In this document: piece by piece, positions 54,587 through 63,325 of the stretch
Layout: each line of letters starts with the position of its first letter
How positions within the stretch are numbered: the first letter of the stretch is position 1
Assembly: GCF_017315725.1 (NCBI RefSeq)
Contig: NZ_JAFLRG010000002.1
Coordinates: 930,001-994,000, forward strand
Reading direction: 5' to 3'
DNA from: Trinickia acidisoli
Lineage (GTDB): Bacteria > Pseudomonadota > Gammaproteobacteria > Burkholderiales > Burkholderiaceae
Length of the DNA stretch: 64,000 nucleotides
Made by a program: the position numbers and the translations under genes
The notes under the pieces: model-generated
Database searches by the model: none
What the model was told of the DNA's origin: nothing
What the model saw: the letters and a program-made list of their open reading frames with translations, nothing else

Positions 54587-55348
54587 CTAGGATGCGAAAA
54601 GATCCGGCCGTTCTTTCGCGGACCGATGCAACTCCGCCACCACCTGATCGAGATGCTCGTGCATCGCCTTTGCCGCCGCGTCGGCGTTGCCGGCGCAAAT
54701 GGCCTCGAAAATACGTTCGTGCTCGTCGAGCGTGTGCACGAGCCGCTCGGGACTTGCCAGCAATTGCCTTGCGCGATCCAGCGCGTTACGTGATACCGCG
54801 ACGATTTCCTTTACTCGCGGCAGATTCACCGCATCGAGCAGGATTTCATGAAAGACCAGATCGAGCTTATGAAAAGCAAGGCGCTGGCCGTTCCCGGCAA
54901 CCTTACTCTGCTGACTGAGATTCTCGGCCAGTGCATCGATCGTGGCCCGGTCTCGCATCAGCGCGACACCGCGTACCGTTTCGACTTCGAGCGCGCTACG
55001 GATGAACAAATGCTGGCGGATGTCGTCGAGCGCGATCGGTTTGACGCGCGTGCCGCGCTGCGGCAACACTTCGACGAGGCCGGCATGGGCAAGCCTCGCC
55101 AGCGCGGCGGAAACGGGAAAGCGCGATACCCCCATCCGTTCGCAGATCGCCATCTTGTCGATCATCATTCCGGGTTCCAGCGCAAGCGTCACGATCGCTT
55201 CTCTCAGCGCCTGTTCAACCGTGTCGGTCAGGCTGCCGCGTTCGCCACCGCTCACCTTTTGCAGTGCGACATAAGGATTGCGGACGGCACTCGATACATC
55301 GGGTAAAAAGCTCACAGCGTGCTTGATTTTCAAGAGACATGCTAGCAT
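54587..55348 (-). CDS. GntR-family regulator, FCD subfamily, of the sugar operon
   Basis: About 253 residues from ATG 55348 (MLACLLKIK); ATG 55369 would add seven and has no ribosome site. A winged helix contains LEPGMMIDKMAICERMGVSR and FPVSAALARLAHAGLVEVLP. The FCD domain follows, with HLFIRSALEVETVRGVALM, FHKLDLVFHEILLDA and a final HEHLDQVVAELHR. First gene of the ABC operon and divergent from the fuconate dehydratase-like gene; both are likely targets. The proposed start codon lies inside a palindrome, as in the other FCD gene of the window. Start position is the weak point. Confidence 0.85.
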   Translation of the reverse strand: MLACLLKIKHAVSFLPDVSSAVRNPYVALQKVSGGERGSLTDTVEQALREAIVTLALEPGMMIDKMAICERMGVSRFPVSAALARLAHAGLVEVLPQRGTRVKPIALDDIRQHLFIRSALEVETVRGVALMRDRATIDALAENLSQQSKVAGNGQRLAFHKLDLVFHEILLDAVNLPRVKEIVAVSRNALDRARQLLASPERLVHTLDEHERIFEAICAGNADAAAKAMHEHLDQVVAELHRSAKERPDLFAS

Positions 55349-55353
55349 GCTAG
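55338..55353. promoter_or_regulatory. Overlapping palindromes CATGCTAGCATG / CTAGCATGCTAG, candidate GntR operator
   Basis: Two perfect 12-bp palindromes overlap (55338-55349 and 55342-55353) in the divergent promoter. They share the GCATGC centre with the operator proposed for the other FCD regulator. They cover the likely start codon of the GntR gene and lie about 145 bases upstream of the dehydratase gene. Confidence 0.55.
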
Positions 55354-55495
55354 GTAGTGAATTCGGCATTGTCAACGCGTGCAAACGCCTGATTCCCCTC
55401 GCTTTGTCGATGTCGCTCGTACCGATGCACGCGTGAAACGGTTCGTCGTCGCTAACCGGCCAAAGCCGATAGCCGTCCCCCTGGAGGGAGGTCAG

Positions 55496-56794
55496 ATGAC
55501 CACGATCACAAGGCTGTCCGTTCGGGATATCCGGTTTCCCACTTCGCGTTCGCTCGACGGCTCCGACGCGATGAACGCGGCGCCCGATTACTCCGCCACT
55601 TACGTCACGCTCGAAACCGATTCGCCCCGCCAGTTCACGGGACACGGTCTTACGTTCACGATCGGGCGCGGCAATGAAATCTGCGTGACGGCCGTCAATG
55701 CGCTGATGCCGCTCATCGTCGGCAAGCGTCTCGAAGACATTACCGCGAATATGGGCGCATTCTGGCGCGCGTTCACGTCCGACAGCCAATTGCGCTGGAT
55801 CGGCCCGGACAAAGGCGCGATTCATCTGGCTACGGCGGCCGTCGTGAATGGCGTTTGGGATCTGTGGGCGAAGTCGGTTGGTAAGCCGGTGTGGAAGCTG
55901 CTCGTCGATATGAGCCCCGAAGAACTTGTGCGCTGCTTGGATTTTCGCTACGTAACAGATGCGATCACCCCTTACGAAGCGTTAGCCATGCTGCACCGCC
56001 ACGCGAAAACCAAGGGCGCGCGCGAAAGGGGCATACTCGCGCAAGGTTATCCCGCCTATACGACCTCGGCCGGCTGGCTTGGCTACGACGACGACAAGAT
56101 CCGGCGTCTCGCGCGCGAAGGCGTTGCGCTGGGCTGGACGCATTTCAAGCAGAAAGTAGGCGGCGATCTCGACGAAGACGTGCGGCGGGCCCGCGTTCTG
56201 CGGGAGGAAATCGGCGAGAACCTGAAGCTGATGATGGACGCCAATCAGGTGTGGGACGTCGACGAAGCGGTTGCGAACATGCGGCGTCTAGCGGAATTCG
56301 ACCCATGGTGGATCGAGGAGCCGACAAGCCCCGACGATATTCTCGGTCATGCGACGATACGCCAGCGCCTGGGAGGGATTGGAGTCGCGACGGGCGAGCA
56401 CTGTCACAATCGCGTGATGTTCAAGCAGTTGTTGCAGGCGCACGCGATCGACTTCTGTCAGGTGGACGCTTGCCGGTTAGGCGGCCTGAACGAAGTGATC
56501 GTCGTGCTGCTGATGGCGGCGAAGTTCGGCGTGCCCGTCTGTCCGCACGCGGGCGGCGTCGGATTGTGCGAGTACGTGCAGCACATTTCGCTGATCGACT
56601 ATATCTGCGTGTCGGCGTCGCTCGAGAACCGCGTGCTCGAGTATGTCGACCATCTGCACGAGCATTTCGTCGATCCGGTCATGATCCGCAATGGCCGGTA
56701 TATGCCGCCTCGGCAGCCGGGTTACAGCATTGAAATGAAGCTCGACTCGCTCGAGAAGTACGCTTTCCCCGAAGGCGAAGCGTGGCGGCCTTAG
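55496..56794 (+). CDS. Enolase-superfamily dehydratase, L-fuconate dehydratase-like
   Basis: 432 residues from ATG 55496 with GGAGGGAGG upstream; the 39-codon extension is leader. The mandelate-racemase pattern is complete. HFKQKVGG supplies the Lys-x-Lys, MDANQVW, WWIEEPTSPDDILGHA and GEHCHNR hold metal ligands, and CPHAGGVGLCEYVQH holds the catalytic histidine. HNRVMFKQLLQA and the PHAGGVGLCEYVQH stretch are hallmarks of L-fuconate dehydratase, which makes 2-keto-3-deoxy-L-fuconate. No other fucose-pathway gene is in the window, so upstream oxidation and downstream cleavage enzymes must lie elsewhere. A substrate range including related sugar acids is possible. Confidence 0.88.
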   Translation: MTTITRLSVRDIRFPTSRSLDGSDAMNAAPDYSATYVTLETDSPRQFTGHGLTFTIGRGNEICVTAVNALMPLIVGKRLEDITANMGAFWRAFTSDSQLRWIGPDKGAIHLATAAVVNGVWDLWAKSVGKPVWKLLVDMSPEELVRCLDFRYVTDAITPYEALAMLHRHAKTKGARERGILAQGYPAYTTSAGWLGYDDDKIRRLAREGVALGWTHFKQKVGGDLDEDVRRARVLREEIGENLKLMMDANQVWDVDEAVANMRRLAEFDPWWIEEPTSPDDILGHATIRQRLGGIGVATGEHCHNRVMFKQLLQAHAIDFCQVDACRLGGLNEVIVVLLMAAKFGVPVCPHAGGVGLCEYVQHISLIDYICVSASLENRVLEYVDHLHEHFVDPVMIRNGRYMPPRQPGYSIEMKLDSLEKYAFPEGEAWRP

Positions 56795-56815
56795 ACAGTG
56801 AGTTGAAATCAGTGA

Positions 56816-56862
56816 GTTGAAATGACAGGGGGAGTCTCTGACACTCCCCCTGTCATTTCAAC
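56816..56862. terminator. Perfect 20-bp hairpin, bidirectional terminator
   Basis: GTTGAAATGACAGGGGGAGT and its exact inverse at 56843-56862 form a 20-bp stem with a 7-base loop, followed by TTTT on the plus strand. It lies between the converging dehydratase and hydrolase genes. Immediately before and partly within it, a 14-base unit CAGTGAGTTGAAAT is repeated in tandem (56796-56809, 56810-56823). Confidence 0.9.
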
Positions 56863-56864
56863 TT

Positions 56865-57887
56865 TTAATCTCGAAGAAGCTCCATGAGTTTCTGCTTGAT
56901 GAACGCTGCGTCCACGGGGTTGAGCGCTGGGCCGCCAGCCATATGCCCCCATATCGACGGAATGACGTGCAGTTGAGCATTGCGCATGTGCGCGACTTCG
57001 ATCTCGCTATCTTCCGGCGGAAAATACAGATCCGTTTGCGACGGCATCACGAACGCTCGCGCGCGAATCTCCTGCAGTGCCCTTTTGAAGTCGCCGCGAT
57101 AGTGCTCGTTGTCGCCGATATCGCCATGCTGCCACGTCCATAGCATTGCCAATAGGTCGTTGGCGTCGACGTCGAGAAAAGCACTTTCCCAGAATCCGAT
57201 GATGAAGTCTTCGAGCGACGAGTAGCCGAGCGCCGTCAGGTCGAGACCTTCGCGATAGAACGCTTGCGATAGCGCCCAGCCGGCATATACGCGCCCCATC
57301 GCACGCAGCCCGCGCTCCGGGCGCGTCGTGTACGCCCCTCGCGCAAACGCCGCGTCCGCCGTAAGCGCCGCCCGCACCCCTTCGAGAAACACCTGATTAT
57401 GGCGGGAACAGCGAGCGGCGCCGCAGAACGGCGCGATCCTGCGAACCAAGTCGGGATAAAGCGCCGCCCAATGAAACGCTTGCATGGCGCCCATCGACGA
57501 TCCGGTCACCAGCTCGATATGCTTGACGCCGAGATGCCGGGTCACGAGTTCGTGCTGCGCACGCACGTTGTCCACCATCGTCACGGCCGGGAAGCGCGGC
57601 CCATCGAACGGCGCAGGCGTATTGCTCGGCGACGAAGACAGCCCGTTACCGAACAAGTTCGGCACGATCACGAAGTACCGCTCGGGGTCGAGCGGCTCGC
57701 CCGGACCAATGAGCCATGTATTCATGTCGTGCGTACCGGCAAACCATACCGGCGCGACGATGGCATTGTCGCGCGCGGTGTTCAGCGTGCCGTGGGTCGT
57801 GTATGCGAGTTTCGCCGCGCGCAGCGTGCCGCCCTTTTGCAGCTTGAAATCACCGAGATCGAAGACGAGAAAAGGAGTCGATGTCAT
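56865..57887 (-). CDS. Alpha/beta hydrolase, homoserine O-acetyltransferase (MetX)-like
   Basis: 340 residues. The nucleophile elbow GSSMGAMQAFHWA (serine), a late aspartate in PSQTDLYFPPEDSE and a histidine in IWGHMAGG give the catalytic triad order of MetX relatives. MetX itself usually has GGSMGGMQALEW and about 370-380 residues, and acts in methionine synthesis. The changed elbow and the position 57 bases after an amidase gene argue for a hydrolase or acyltransferase serving amide/ester breakdown. Start ATG 57887. It may be the last gene of the amidase operon or separately expressed; it ends at the strong hairpin. Confidence 0.8.
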   Translation of the reverse strand: MTSTPFLVFDLGDFKLQKGGTLRAAKLAYTTHGTLNTARDNAIVAPVWFAGTHDMNTWLIGPGEPLDPERYFVIVPNLFGNGLSSSPSNTPAPFDGPRFPAVTMVDNVRAQHELVTRHLGVKHIELVTGSSMGAMQAFHWAALYPDLVRRIAPFCGAARCSRHNQVFLEGVRAALTADAAFARGAYTTRPERGLRAMGRVYAGWALSQAFYREGLDLTALGYSSLEDFIIGFWESAFLDVDANDLLAMLWTWQHGDIGDNEHYRGDFKRALQEIRARAFVMPSQTDLYFPPEDSEIEVAHMRNAQLHVIPSIWGHMAGGPALNPVDAAFIKQKLMELLRD

Positions 57888-57944
57888 ACGAAAATGCACC
57901 TGAAAATTGCAGTGAAAAATGCCGATGTCTACGCGGTACGCTAT

Positions 57945-59165
57945 CTAAGCGGTCCATGCGAGCTCATGCGGCAATGAGGAGGCAGGCAAGCGCATCGCAA
58001 TGTCGAGCAAATCGCGATCGCTTCCGCGTGGGCCGATCAGCGATAGGCCGATCGGACACTTCGCGTGACGCGCGATCGGCAGCGTGATCTGCGGCAGGCC
58101 GCCGAGGCCGGCGATGCATGTCAGCGCGAGAATGCGCGCGCGCTGCAGGTCGAGTGTCTCGGCCGATGCGTCGCGCAACGGCGCGATGCCGGGTGCGCTG
58201 GGTATGCACAGAATCGTTGAAGGCGACACCGCATCGGCAATACGTTCGCGCACGTCGGCCAGTGTGGCCGCGTGGCTCGCGGGCGGCTCGGCATGGAGCT
58301 CGCGGCACGCCCGCAAGCGCGCCTCGATCGCGCTGTCGAAACGGGGGCGCTGCGCGGTGTACCACTCACCGTGCGCCGCCCAGACTTCAAGCGACTGCGC
58401 AACGCGATACGTTTGCGCCCACGCATCGAGGCTATCGACACTTAGGCATATCTCCGCGCATGCGTCGAAGCTGTCGCGCACCAGCATCAGCGCGAAATTC
58501 AACGATTGCGCCACGCCGGGATCGAGCAACGCGAAGGCGTCGCTCGCGATCGCGAGGCGGTAGCCCGACACTGCGTCGCGGCGTGGTGCGTGTCTCCTCG
58601 CCGGCAGCAGCACGTTGCCGAGACATTTCAGCATGCGGGGCTCGCGCGCGAACCACCCTACCGTATCGAAGCTAGGCGCAAGCGGCACGATACCCGTGGT
58701 ATCGATCGCGCCCCAGGTCGGCCGCATGCCGTACAGGCCACACCAGGACGCCGGCAAGCGAACCGAACCGGAGGTATCGGTGCCAAGCGCCGCGTCGGCC
58801 AATCCCGCTGCGACGATTGCCGCCGATCCGCTCGACGAGCCGCCCGGCAGGCGATCGGGCGCCTGCGTATTCAGCGGCGTTCCATAGTGGATATTGCGGC
58901 CCGTTATCGAAAATGCGAGCTCATCGCAGAGCGTCTTACCGATGATCGTCGCGCCGGCGTCGAGCAGCTTCGCAACAGCAGCCGCATGGGTCGTAGCGGG
59001 TTGCGCCGTGCGCGCGAAATCCGGATTGCCGGCGCCGCTGACATGGCCTGCAATATCGAACACGTCCTTGACGGCGATTCGAAGGCCACGCAACGGCCCG
59101 CTGTCGAGCGGTGGGTGAACGCATACTCGCCGGTCGAAGCCGTAACGGTCGTACTGTTCAGTCAT
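57945..59165 (-). CDS. Amidase-signature enzyme 2
   Basis: 406 residues of the amidase signature family. The catalytic lysine lies in RIAVKDVFDIAG, the cis-serine in the glycine/serine-rich GGSSSGSAAIVAAG, and the nucleophile serine in GTDTSGSVRLPASWCG. Length is short for the family (usually 450-500). ATG 59165 overlaps the end of the AmiR-like gene by eight bases. It differs strongly from the first amidase of the operon, so the two probably act on different intermediates. The exact amide is unknown. Confidence 0.88.
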   Translation of the reverse strand: MTEQYDRYGFDRRVCVHPPLDSGPLRGLRIAVKDVFDIAGHVSGAGNPDFARTAQPATTHAAAVAKLLDAGATIIGKTLCDELAFSITGRNIHYGTPLNTQAPDRLPGGSSSGSAAIVAAGLADAALGTDTSGSVRLPASWCGLYGMRPTWGAIDTTGIVPLAPSFDTVGWFAREPRMLKCLGNVLLPARRHAPRRDAVSGYRLAIASDAFALLDPGVAQSLNFALMLVRDSFDACAEICLSVDSLDAWAQTYRVAQSLEVWAAHGEWYTAQRPRFDSAIEARLRACRELHAEPPASHAATLADVRERIADAVSPSTILCIPSAPGIAPLRDASAETLDLQRARILALTCIAGLGGLPQITLPIARHAKCPIGLSLIGPRGSDRDLLDIAMRLPASSLPHELAWTA

Positions 59166-59766
59166 GCTTGCGTTCCTTTGGCGCAAGAAGGCCCTCGGCG
59201 TTGATGATCGATTCGGCCATCGCCGAAATGGACATTTGGCGCGCCATGGCTTCGGCGCGCATTGCCGCGTAGGCGGCGTCCTCGCTCAGTTCCAGCCGCG
59301 CCGAGAGCACGCGCGTGGCCCGCTCGATCAGACGGCGCGACTTGAGCGTGTCGTCGAGACGGGCGATACGTGCAAGCAGCTTTTCCTCGTAACGAGAAAG
59401 CGTGCACGCCACGAACACGCTCGCGAGAATGCCGAACGTGCGTATCGGCTTGCTGACTACCGCATGTGCATTAGCCGCGGCGATCGCTTCGAGAACCACC
59501 GGGTTCTCATAGGCAATGACCGCGACGCGCACGGCGGACACGGGCTCCGCGTGCCACAGATGGCGATGTCTGCCGGCTGGGTCTTCGAGGTAGAACACGA
59601 CGTCCGCACGCGCAGGCAGCATGGCCGGCGGCGGCCACATTGCCGTCACGCGGCAGCCAATGCGGCGCAACTGCTGGCACAGCGCGGTACAGTCTTCGTC
59701 GTCGGGATGGATCACGACGACGAACGCTCGCGCCAGCGACCGGTATGAAGGTGGATCCCATGACAT
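59158..59766 (-). CDS. ANTAR-domain antitermination regulator (AmiR/NasT-like)
   Basis: 202 residues. The N-terminal pseudo-receiver domain (VVVIHPDDEDCTALCQQLRRI) lacks the usual phospho-acceptor context. The C-terminal ANTAR RNA-binding domain spans about residues 135-195: LIERATRVLSARLELSEDAA, then YAAMRAEAMARQM. AmiR proteins prevent termination in leader RNA when released from AmiC. The AmiC-like gene is 24 bases upstream. The RNA target should lie in the leader before the first operon gene, outside this window. Confidence 0.88.
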   Translation of the reverse strand: MSWDPPSYRSLARAFVVVIHPDDEDCTALCQQLRRIGCRVTAMWPPPAMLPARADVVFYLEDPAGRHRHLWHAEPVSAVRVAVIAYENPVVLEAIAAANAHAVVSKPIRTFGILASVFVACTLSRYEEKLLARIARLDDTLKSRRLIERATRVLSARLELSEDAAYAAMRAEAMARQMSISAMAESIINAEGLLAPKERKHD

Positions 59767-59790
59767 AGGACGGCTCCAGTTGCCGCCGGG

Positions 59791-60951
59791 TTAGCGGACG
59801 TGGCGGTTGTAGCTGACGAGATACGGATCGGGTTGCACGGCCGATTGCGCCTCCCAAATGATCTCGAAGCTCCCGTCGGGCCGCGCGCGGCCGATGCGCG
59901 GCTGCAACGACACGTGGTTGTTCTCCGCGTCGACGACGATCTCTCCGTGCGGCGTTCCGAGACGTGCGCCTTGCAGCGCCGCAAGCACCGCGCCGGTGTC
60001 GGTCGCACCGGCCTGCCTCACGCCCAAGGCGAACAGATGCACCTGGGAGTAGGCGCTCGCGGCATACATCGACGGCCATTCGGCGAGACCATAGCGCTGT
60101 TGATAGCGTTCGACGAACGCGCGATTCTCCGGCGTATCGATCGCGGGAAAGTAGGGATTGGCGGTCAGCACGCCTTCGCGCGCGCGAGGTACGGCGCGCG
60201 CAAGCTCGCCTTCGCCGGCGGTGAGCGTCGCGACTGGCGTGCTGCTCGCCCGTATGCCATGCGCGTTGCAGGCATTGAGCAGCGCGGCAGTGTCCTCGCC
60301 GACGACCGTCGAAAGGATCAAGTCCGCGCGGGCCTTGGCCACCTGCTCCACCGCGACGCGCAACTGAGCGGCACTCGGTGAAAAATCCAGATACAGCTCA
60401 CCGGCGACGATCGCCTCGCTCTCTTCGAGAAACTCGCGTGTGATGCGGTTGATTTCTCGCGCGAACACGTAATTGGAGCCGATCAAGAACACCTTGCGGC
60501 CGCAGGTGCTGAACAGATATTCGAGCAGCGGCACGACTGACTGGCTCGGCGTGGGGCCACTGTAGATCACGTTCGGCGAGTACTCGAATCCTTCGTACAC
60601 AGAAGGGTAGAACAGCAGCGTATCGTGCCGCTCGACTACGGGCAACACGGCTTTGCGGCTCGCCGACGAACAGCAGCCGAAGATCGCGCTGACGTGATCG
60701 TGAACGATCAATTTCGTCGCTAGGTCGCGATAGTTGATGTGATCGTCGAGCGGCGACTCGATATAGGGAATCAGCATCCGCCCTTCGATGCCGCCGGCAC
60801 CGTTGATCTCGTCGATCGCAATCAAAGTGCCGCGCAGCATCGCTTCCTCAGTGACCGCCATATGTCCGCTCTGCGCAAACAAGACCCCGACGGCGATGCC
60901 GGTTTCCTCGACCGTACGCGCTGCAAGCGTGGAAATCGGAGCGTCATTCAT
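59791..60951 (-). CDS. AmiC/UrtA-like amide-binding protein without signal peptide
   Basis: 386 residues of the type I binding-protein fold of the AmiC/FmdD/UrtA group. Features are VGVLFAQSGHMAVTEEAMLR, IEGRMLIPYIESPLDDHINY, FGCCSSASRKAVLPVVE, LLFYPSVYEGFEYSPNVIYS and SNYVFAREINRI. The N-terminus (MNDAPISTLAARTVEE) is not a signal sequence, so this is most likely a cytoplasmic ligand sensor like Pseudomonas AmiC, not the transporter's periplasmic subunit. The AmiR-like antiterminator follows directly. ATG 60951 overlaps the preceding amidase stop (ATGA). Confidence 0.87.
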   Translation of the reverse strand: MNDAPISTLAARTVEETGIAVGVLFAQSGHMAVTEEAMLRGTLIAIDEINGAGGIEGRMLIPYIESPLDDHINYRDLATKLIVHDHVSAIFGCCSSASRKAVLPVVERHDTLLFYPSVYEGFEYSPNVIYSGPTPSQSVVPLLEYLFSTCGRKVFLIGSNYVFAREINRITREFLEESEAIVAGELYLDFSPSAAQLRVAVEQVAKARADLILSTVVGEDTAALLNACNAHGIRASSTPVATLTAGEGELARAVPRAREGVLTANPYFPAIDTPENRAFVERYQQRYGLAEWPSMYAASAYSQVHLFALGVRQAGATDTGAVLAALQGARLGTPHGEIVVDAENNHVSLQPRIGRARPDGSFEIIWEAQSAVQPDPYLVSYNRHVR

Positions 60952-62402
60952 CTGCTATCTCCTGTCGCGATGGCAAGCGCCTTCTCAGCGTGAACCTGTG
61001 CCGGGCCGCGCGTGTGCCACTCGCTCAATTGCTGAAAGCGTATGCCGATTTCGAGCAATGCGAAATCGGTCCCTGGCCGTCCGAGCAACGATAGGCCGAC
61101 CGGCGCCCCCGCTTCGCCGATACCGCATGGCAGGCTGACGCAAGGCATGCCGGTGAAGTTCGCCAGCCACGGCATGCGCGTCATTGCGTCCTGCACGCTG
61201 ACCCGGGTGTCGCCGAGCGTCACATCGGTTTCGTCCGCGAGCGGCGCGACGATCGGCAACGTCGGCAACACCCACGCATCGCAGTCGCCGAGCGCAGTGC
61301 CGCACTGCTCGAGGAAGGCGTTGCGATATTGTTGCGCGCGCAAGTAATCGACCGCGCTGATCGAACGCCCTGCCTCCAGGCGGCTGCGCACCGCCGCGGA
61401 ATATGCGTCACCCGAACGGTCGAGCAAGTTTCGGTGCCATGCGCTGGCTTCGGCATGCATGATGACCTTCCAGGCCGCAAAGCCGCTTGCCAGATCGGGC
61501 GGATGGCGCGTCTCGATCGCGGCGCCGTCCGCAGCCAGCAATGCGAGCGCTTCGTTCACACATCGTCCGACGTCGGCGCTCGTTTCGAGTCCGACGCCGT
61601 CAAGCACGCCGATACGCAGCCCGCACAACGTAGCGAGGCGGCGCGCGGCGCGAGGCGGCGGGCACGCGCCCTCGGTCGTCGGGTCCTTGGCGTCCGGTCC
61701 CGCCAGTACGCGCAGCAGCAAGTGGAGATCCGCGGCGGAGCGGGCGATCGGGCCCACGCAGTCGAACGACCACGCAAGCGGCAGCACGCCATGACGGCTG
61801 ACGAGCCCGTGTGTCGGTTTGATCCCGCTCACGCCGCAGGCGGCGGCCGGAATACGCACCGAGCCGCCCGTGTCCGTGCCGAGCGCGGCCGGCACGATGC
61901 GCGCGGCGACGGCGGCGGCCGAGCCGCCGCTCGATCCGCCGGAGATCCTGCCCGTGTCCCAGGGATTGCGGCATGCTCCGTAACGCGACTGGGCATTAGT
62001 CGCGCCATAGGCCCATTCGTGCATGTTCGTCTTGCCGACGACGATCGCGCCCGCGGCGCGCAACCGAGCCACCGAGGTCGCGTCCTGTGCCGCGCAGTCG
62101 GTCCCACGCACGTGCGAGCCGGCCGTGCTCGGAAAATCCGTCGTCAAGCAGTTGTCCTTGATTGCGAGCGGAACGCCCGCCAGCTCGCCGAGCGTTTCGC
62201 CCGCTTGAATCGCGATGTCGACGCGACGCGCCGCCTCGAGCGCAGCTTCGCGATCATGAGTGACGAAAGCGTTGATCGGTCCATTCAGGCTCGCCAGTGC
62301 ATCGAACGTTGCGCGCATGACCGCTTCCGCGCGAATCTCCCTGCCGCGGATCGCTTGCGCAAGCGCTTCGGCGCTCAAGCCATTCAGTTGCGGGACGTTC
62401 AT
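60948..62402 (-). CDS. Amidase-signature enzyme 1, AtzE-like
   Basis: 484 residues with PLAIKDNCLTTDFPSTAGS (lysine), ISGGSSGGSAAAVAA (cis-serine), LGTDTGGSVRIPAAACG (nucleophile serine) and GIKPTHGLVSRHGVLPLAWS. The directly preceding AtzG-like small gene overlaps by four bases. This is the pairing known for AtzE, the 1-carboxybiuret hydrolase whose small subunit AtzG stabilises it. Here the substrate need not be carboxybiuret, because no cyanuric acid gene is present. ATG 62402 was chosen because it lies in the ATGA overlap. Confidence 0.85.
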   Translation of the reverse strand: MNVPQLNGLSAEALAQAIRGREIRAEAVMRATFDALASLNGPINAFVTHDREAALEAARRVDIAIQAGETLGELAGVPLAIKDNCLTTDFPSTAGSHVRGTDCAAQDATSVARLRAAGAIVVGKTNMHEWAYGATNAQSRYGACRNPWDTGRISGGSSGGSAAAVAARIVPAALGTDTGGSVRIPAAACGVSGIKPTHGLVSRHGVLPLAWSFDCVGPIARSAADLHLLLRVLAGPDAKDPTTEGACPPPRAARRLATLCGLRIGVLDGVGLETSADVGRCVNEALALLAADGAAIETRHPPDLASGFAAWKVIMHAEASAWHRNLLDRSGDAYSAAVRSRLEAGRSISAVDYLRAQQYRNAFLEQCGTALGDCDAWVLPTLPIVAPLADETDVTLGDTRVSVQDAMTRMPWLANFTGMPCVSLPCGIGEAGAPVGLSLLGRPGTDFALLEIGIRFQQLSEWHTRGPAQVHAEKALAIATGDSR

Positions 62403-62599
62403 CGGCCGCACTCCGGTTTAGCGGCATCGAACCGCGGCCGAAAGGAGAAAGCCGGCTCGCGACCGCCGACATCCGGCAACATCGCCATGGCAGTCGCCAG
62501 TTCCTCGACGATACCGGCTACCTGCGAGGCAAAGGCAACGCCCTGCTCCCAAGGTTCGGCGATCGCGCGAGGCGGTACAGGATGAGAAGTATTTCGCAT
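62399..62599 (-). CDS. AtzG-like (DUF4089) small subunit
   Basis: 66 residues. The helix-rich EQGVAFASQVAGIVEELATA and the closing REPAFSFRPRFD resemble the end of AtzG/DUF4089 proteins, which finish with a PAPVFRP-like segment. The gene starts 24 bases after the UrtE-like gene and overlaps the amidase start by four bases. Short length and position immediately before an AtzE-like amidase are the main support. The N-terminus is shorter than that of AtzG. Confidence 0.65.
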   Translation of the reverse strand: MRNTSHPVPPRAIAEPWEQGVAFASQVAGIVEELATAMAMLPDVGGREPAFSFRPRFDAAKPECGR

Positions 62600-62623
62600 G
62601 TTCAGTTCCGTATCCGTCGTCGC

Positions 62624-63325
62624 TCAAACGGCAAGCAGCTCATGCAGCAGCGCCTTGTCGCCGAGCAGATCGTCGCGCGTGCACTCACGTGCGACAGTGC
62701 CGTGGTCCATCACATACGCGCGCGATGCGATCGACAGACAGAAGTCGAGATCCTGCTCGGCTATCAGCATCGCCAGCCCCGTTTCGCGATTGAGCCGCGC
62801 GAGAATGCCGGCGATGTCATCGACGATCGAAGGCTGGACGCCCTCGGTCGGCTCGTCGAGCAAGAGCACGGCCGGACGCGTGGCAAGCGCCCGCCCGATC
62901 GCGAGAATCTGCTGCTGCCCGCCGCTCAGCTTGCCGGCGAGCACCTGAGCGTGCTCGCGCAACATGGGGAATGTTTCGAAAAATGCAGCGACCGCCGCGG
63001 CACGCGGATAACCGCAGGCGTATGCGGCGACGGCAACGTTCTCGGCCACGGAGAGCCGCGCGAATACGCGGCGCCCCTGCGGCACATAGCCCAGGCCCTT
63101 GCGTGCGCGCAGCTCGGGCGAAGATCCCAGGCGCTCGCCGCGCAAGCTGACTTCGCCGCTCTGTTTGCCTGCGAGCAGCCCCATCGCGTACTGCATCAGG
63201 GTCGTCTTGCCAACGCCGTTGCGGCCGAGCAGACCGACCATCTCGCCGTTTCGGACCTCCAGCGAGACGCGGTGAAGAATGGGCGTGCCACCGTAGCCGC
63301 CGCTTGCATTAGATATCGAGAACAT
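62624..63325 (-). CDS. Branched-chain/urea-type ABC transporter ATP-binding protein, UrtE/LivF-like
   Basis: 233 residues with Walker A GLLGRNGVGKTTLM, the LivF-type GLGYVPQGRRVFARLSVAEN, signature LSGGQQQILAIGRAL, and Walker B VLLLDEPTEGVQPSIVDDI. The EGVQPSIV variant is typical of UrtE. ATG 63325 overlaps the end of the UrtD-like gene by 17 bases. It pairs with that ATPase in a hydrophobic-amino-acid-transport-family importer whose permeases must lie beyond the window edge. Confidence 0.9.
   Translation of the reverse strand: MFSISNASGGYGGTPILHRVSLEVRNGEMVGLLGRNGVGKTTLMQYAMGLLAGKQSGEVSLRGERLGSSPELRARKGLGYVPQGRRVFARLSVAENVAVAAYACGYPRAAAVAAFFETFPMLREHAQVLAGKLSGGQQQILAIGRALATRPAVLLLDEPTEGVQPSIVDDIAGILARLNRETGLAMLIAEQDLDFCLSIASRAYVMDHGTVARECTRDDLLGDKALLHELLAV

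Noticed and set aside
59791..60951. UrtA periplasmic subunit of the ABC importer
   Set aside because: No signal peptide, and the gene is directly coupled to an AmiR-like gene, fitting a cytoplasmic AmiC sensor.
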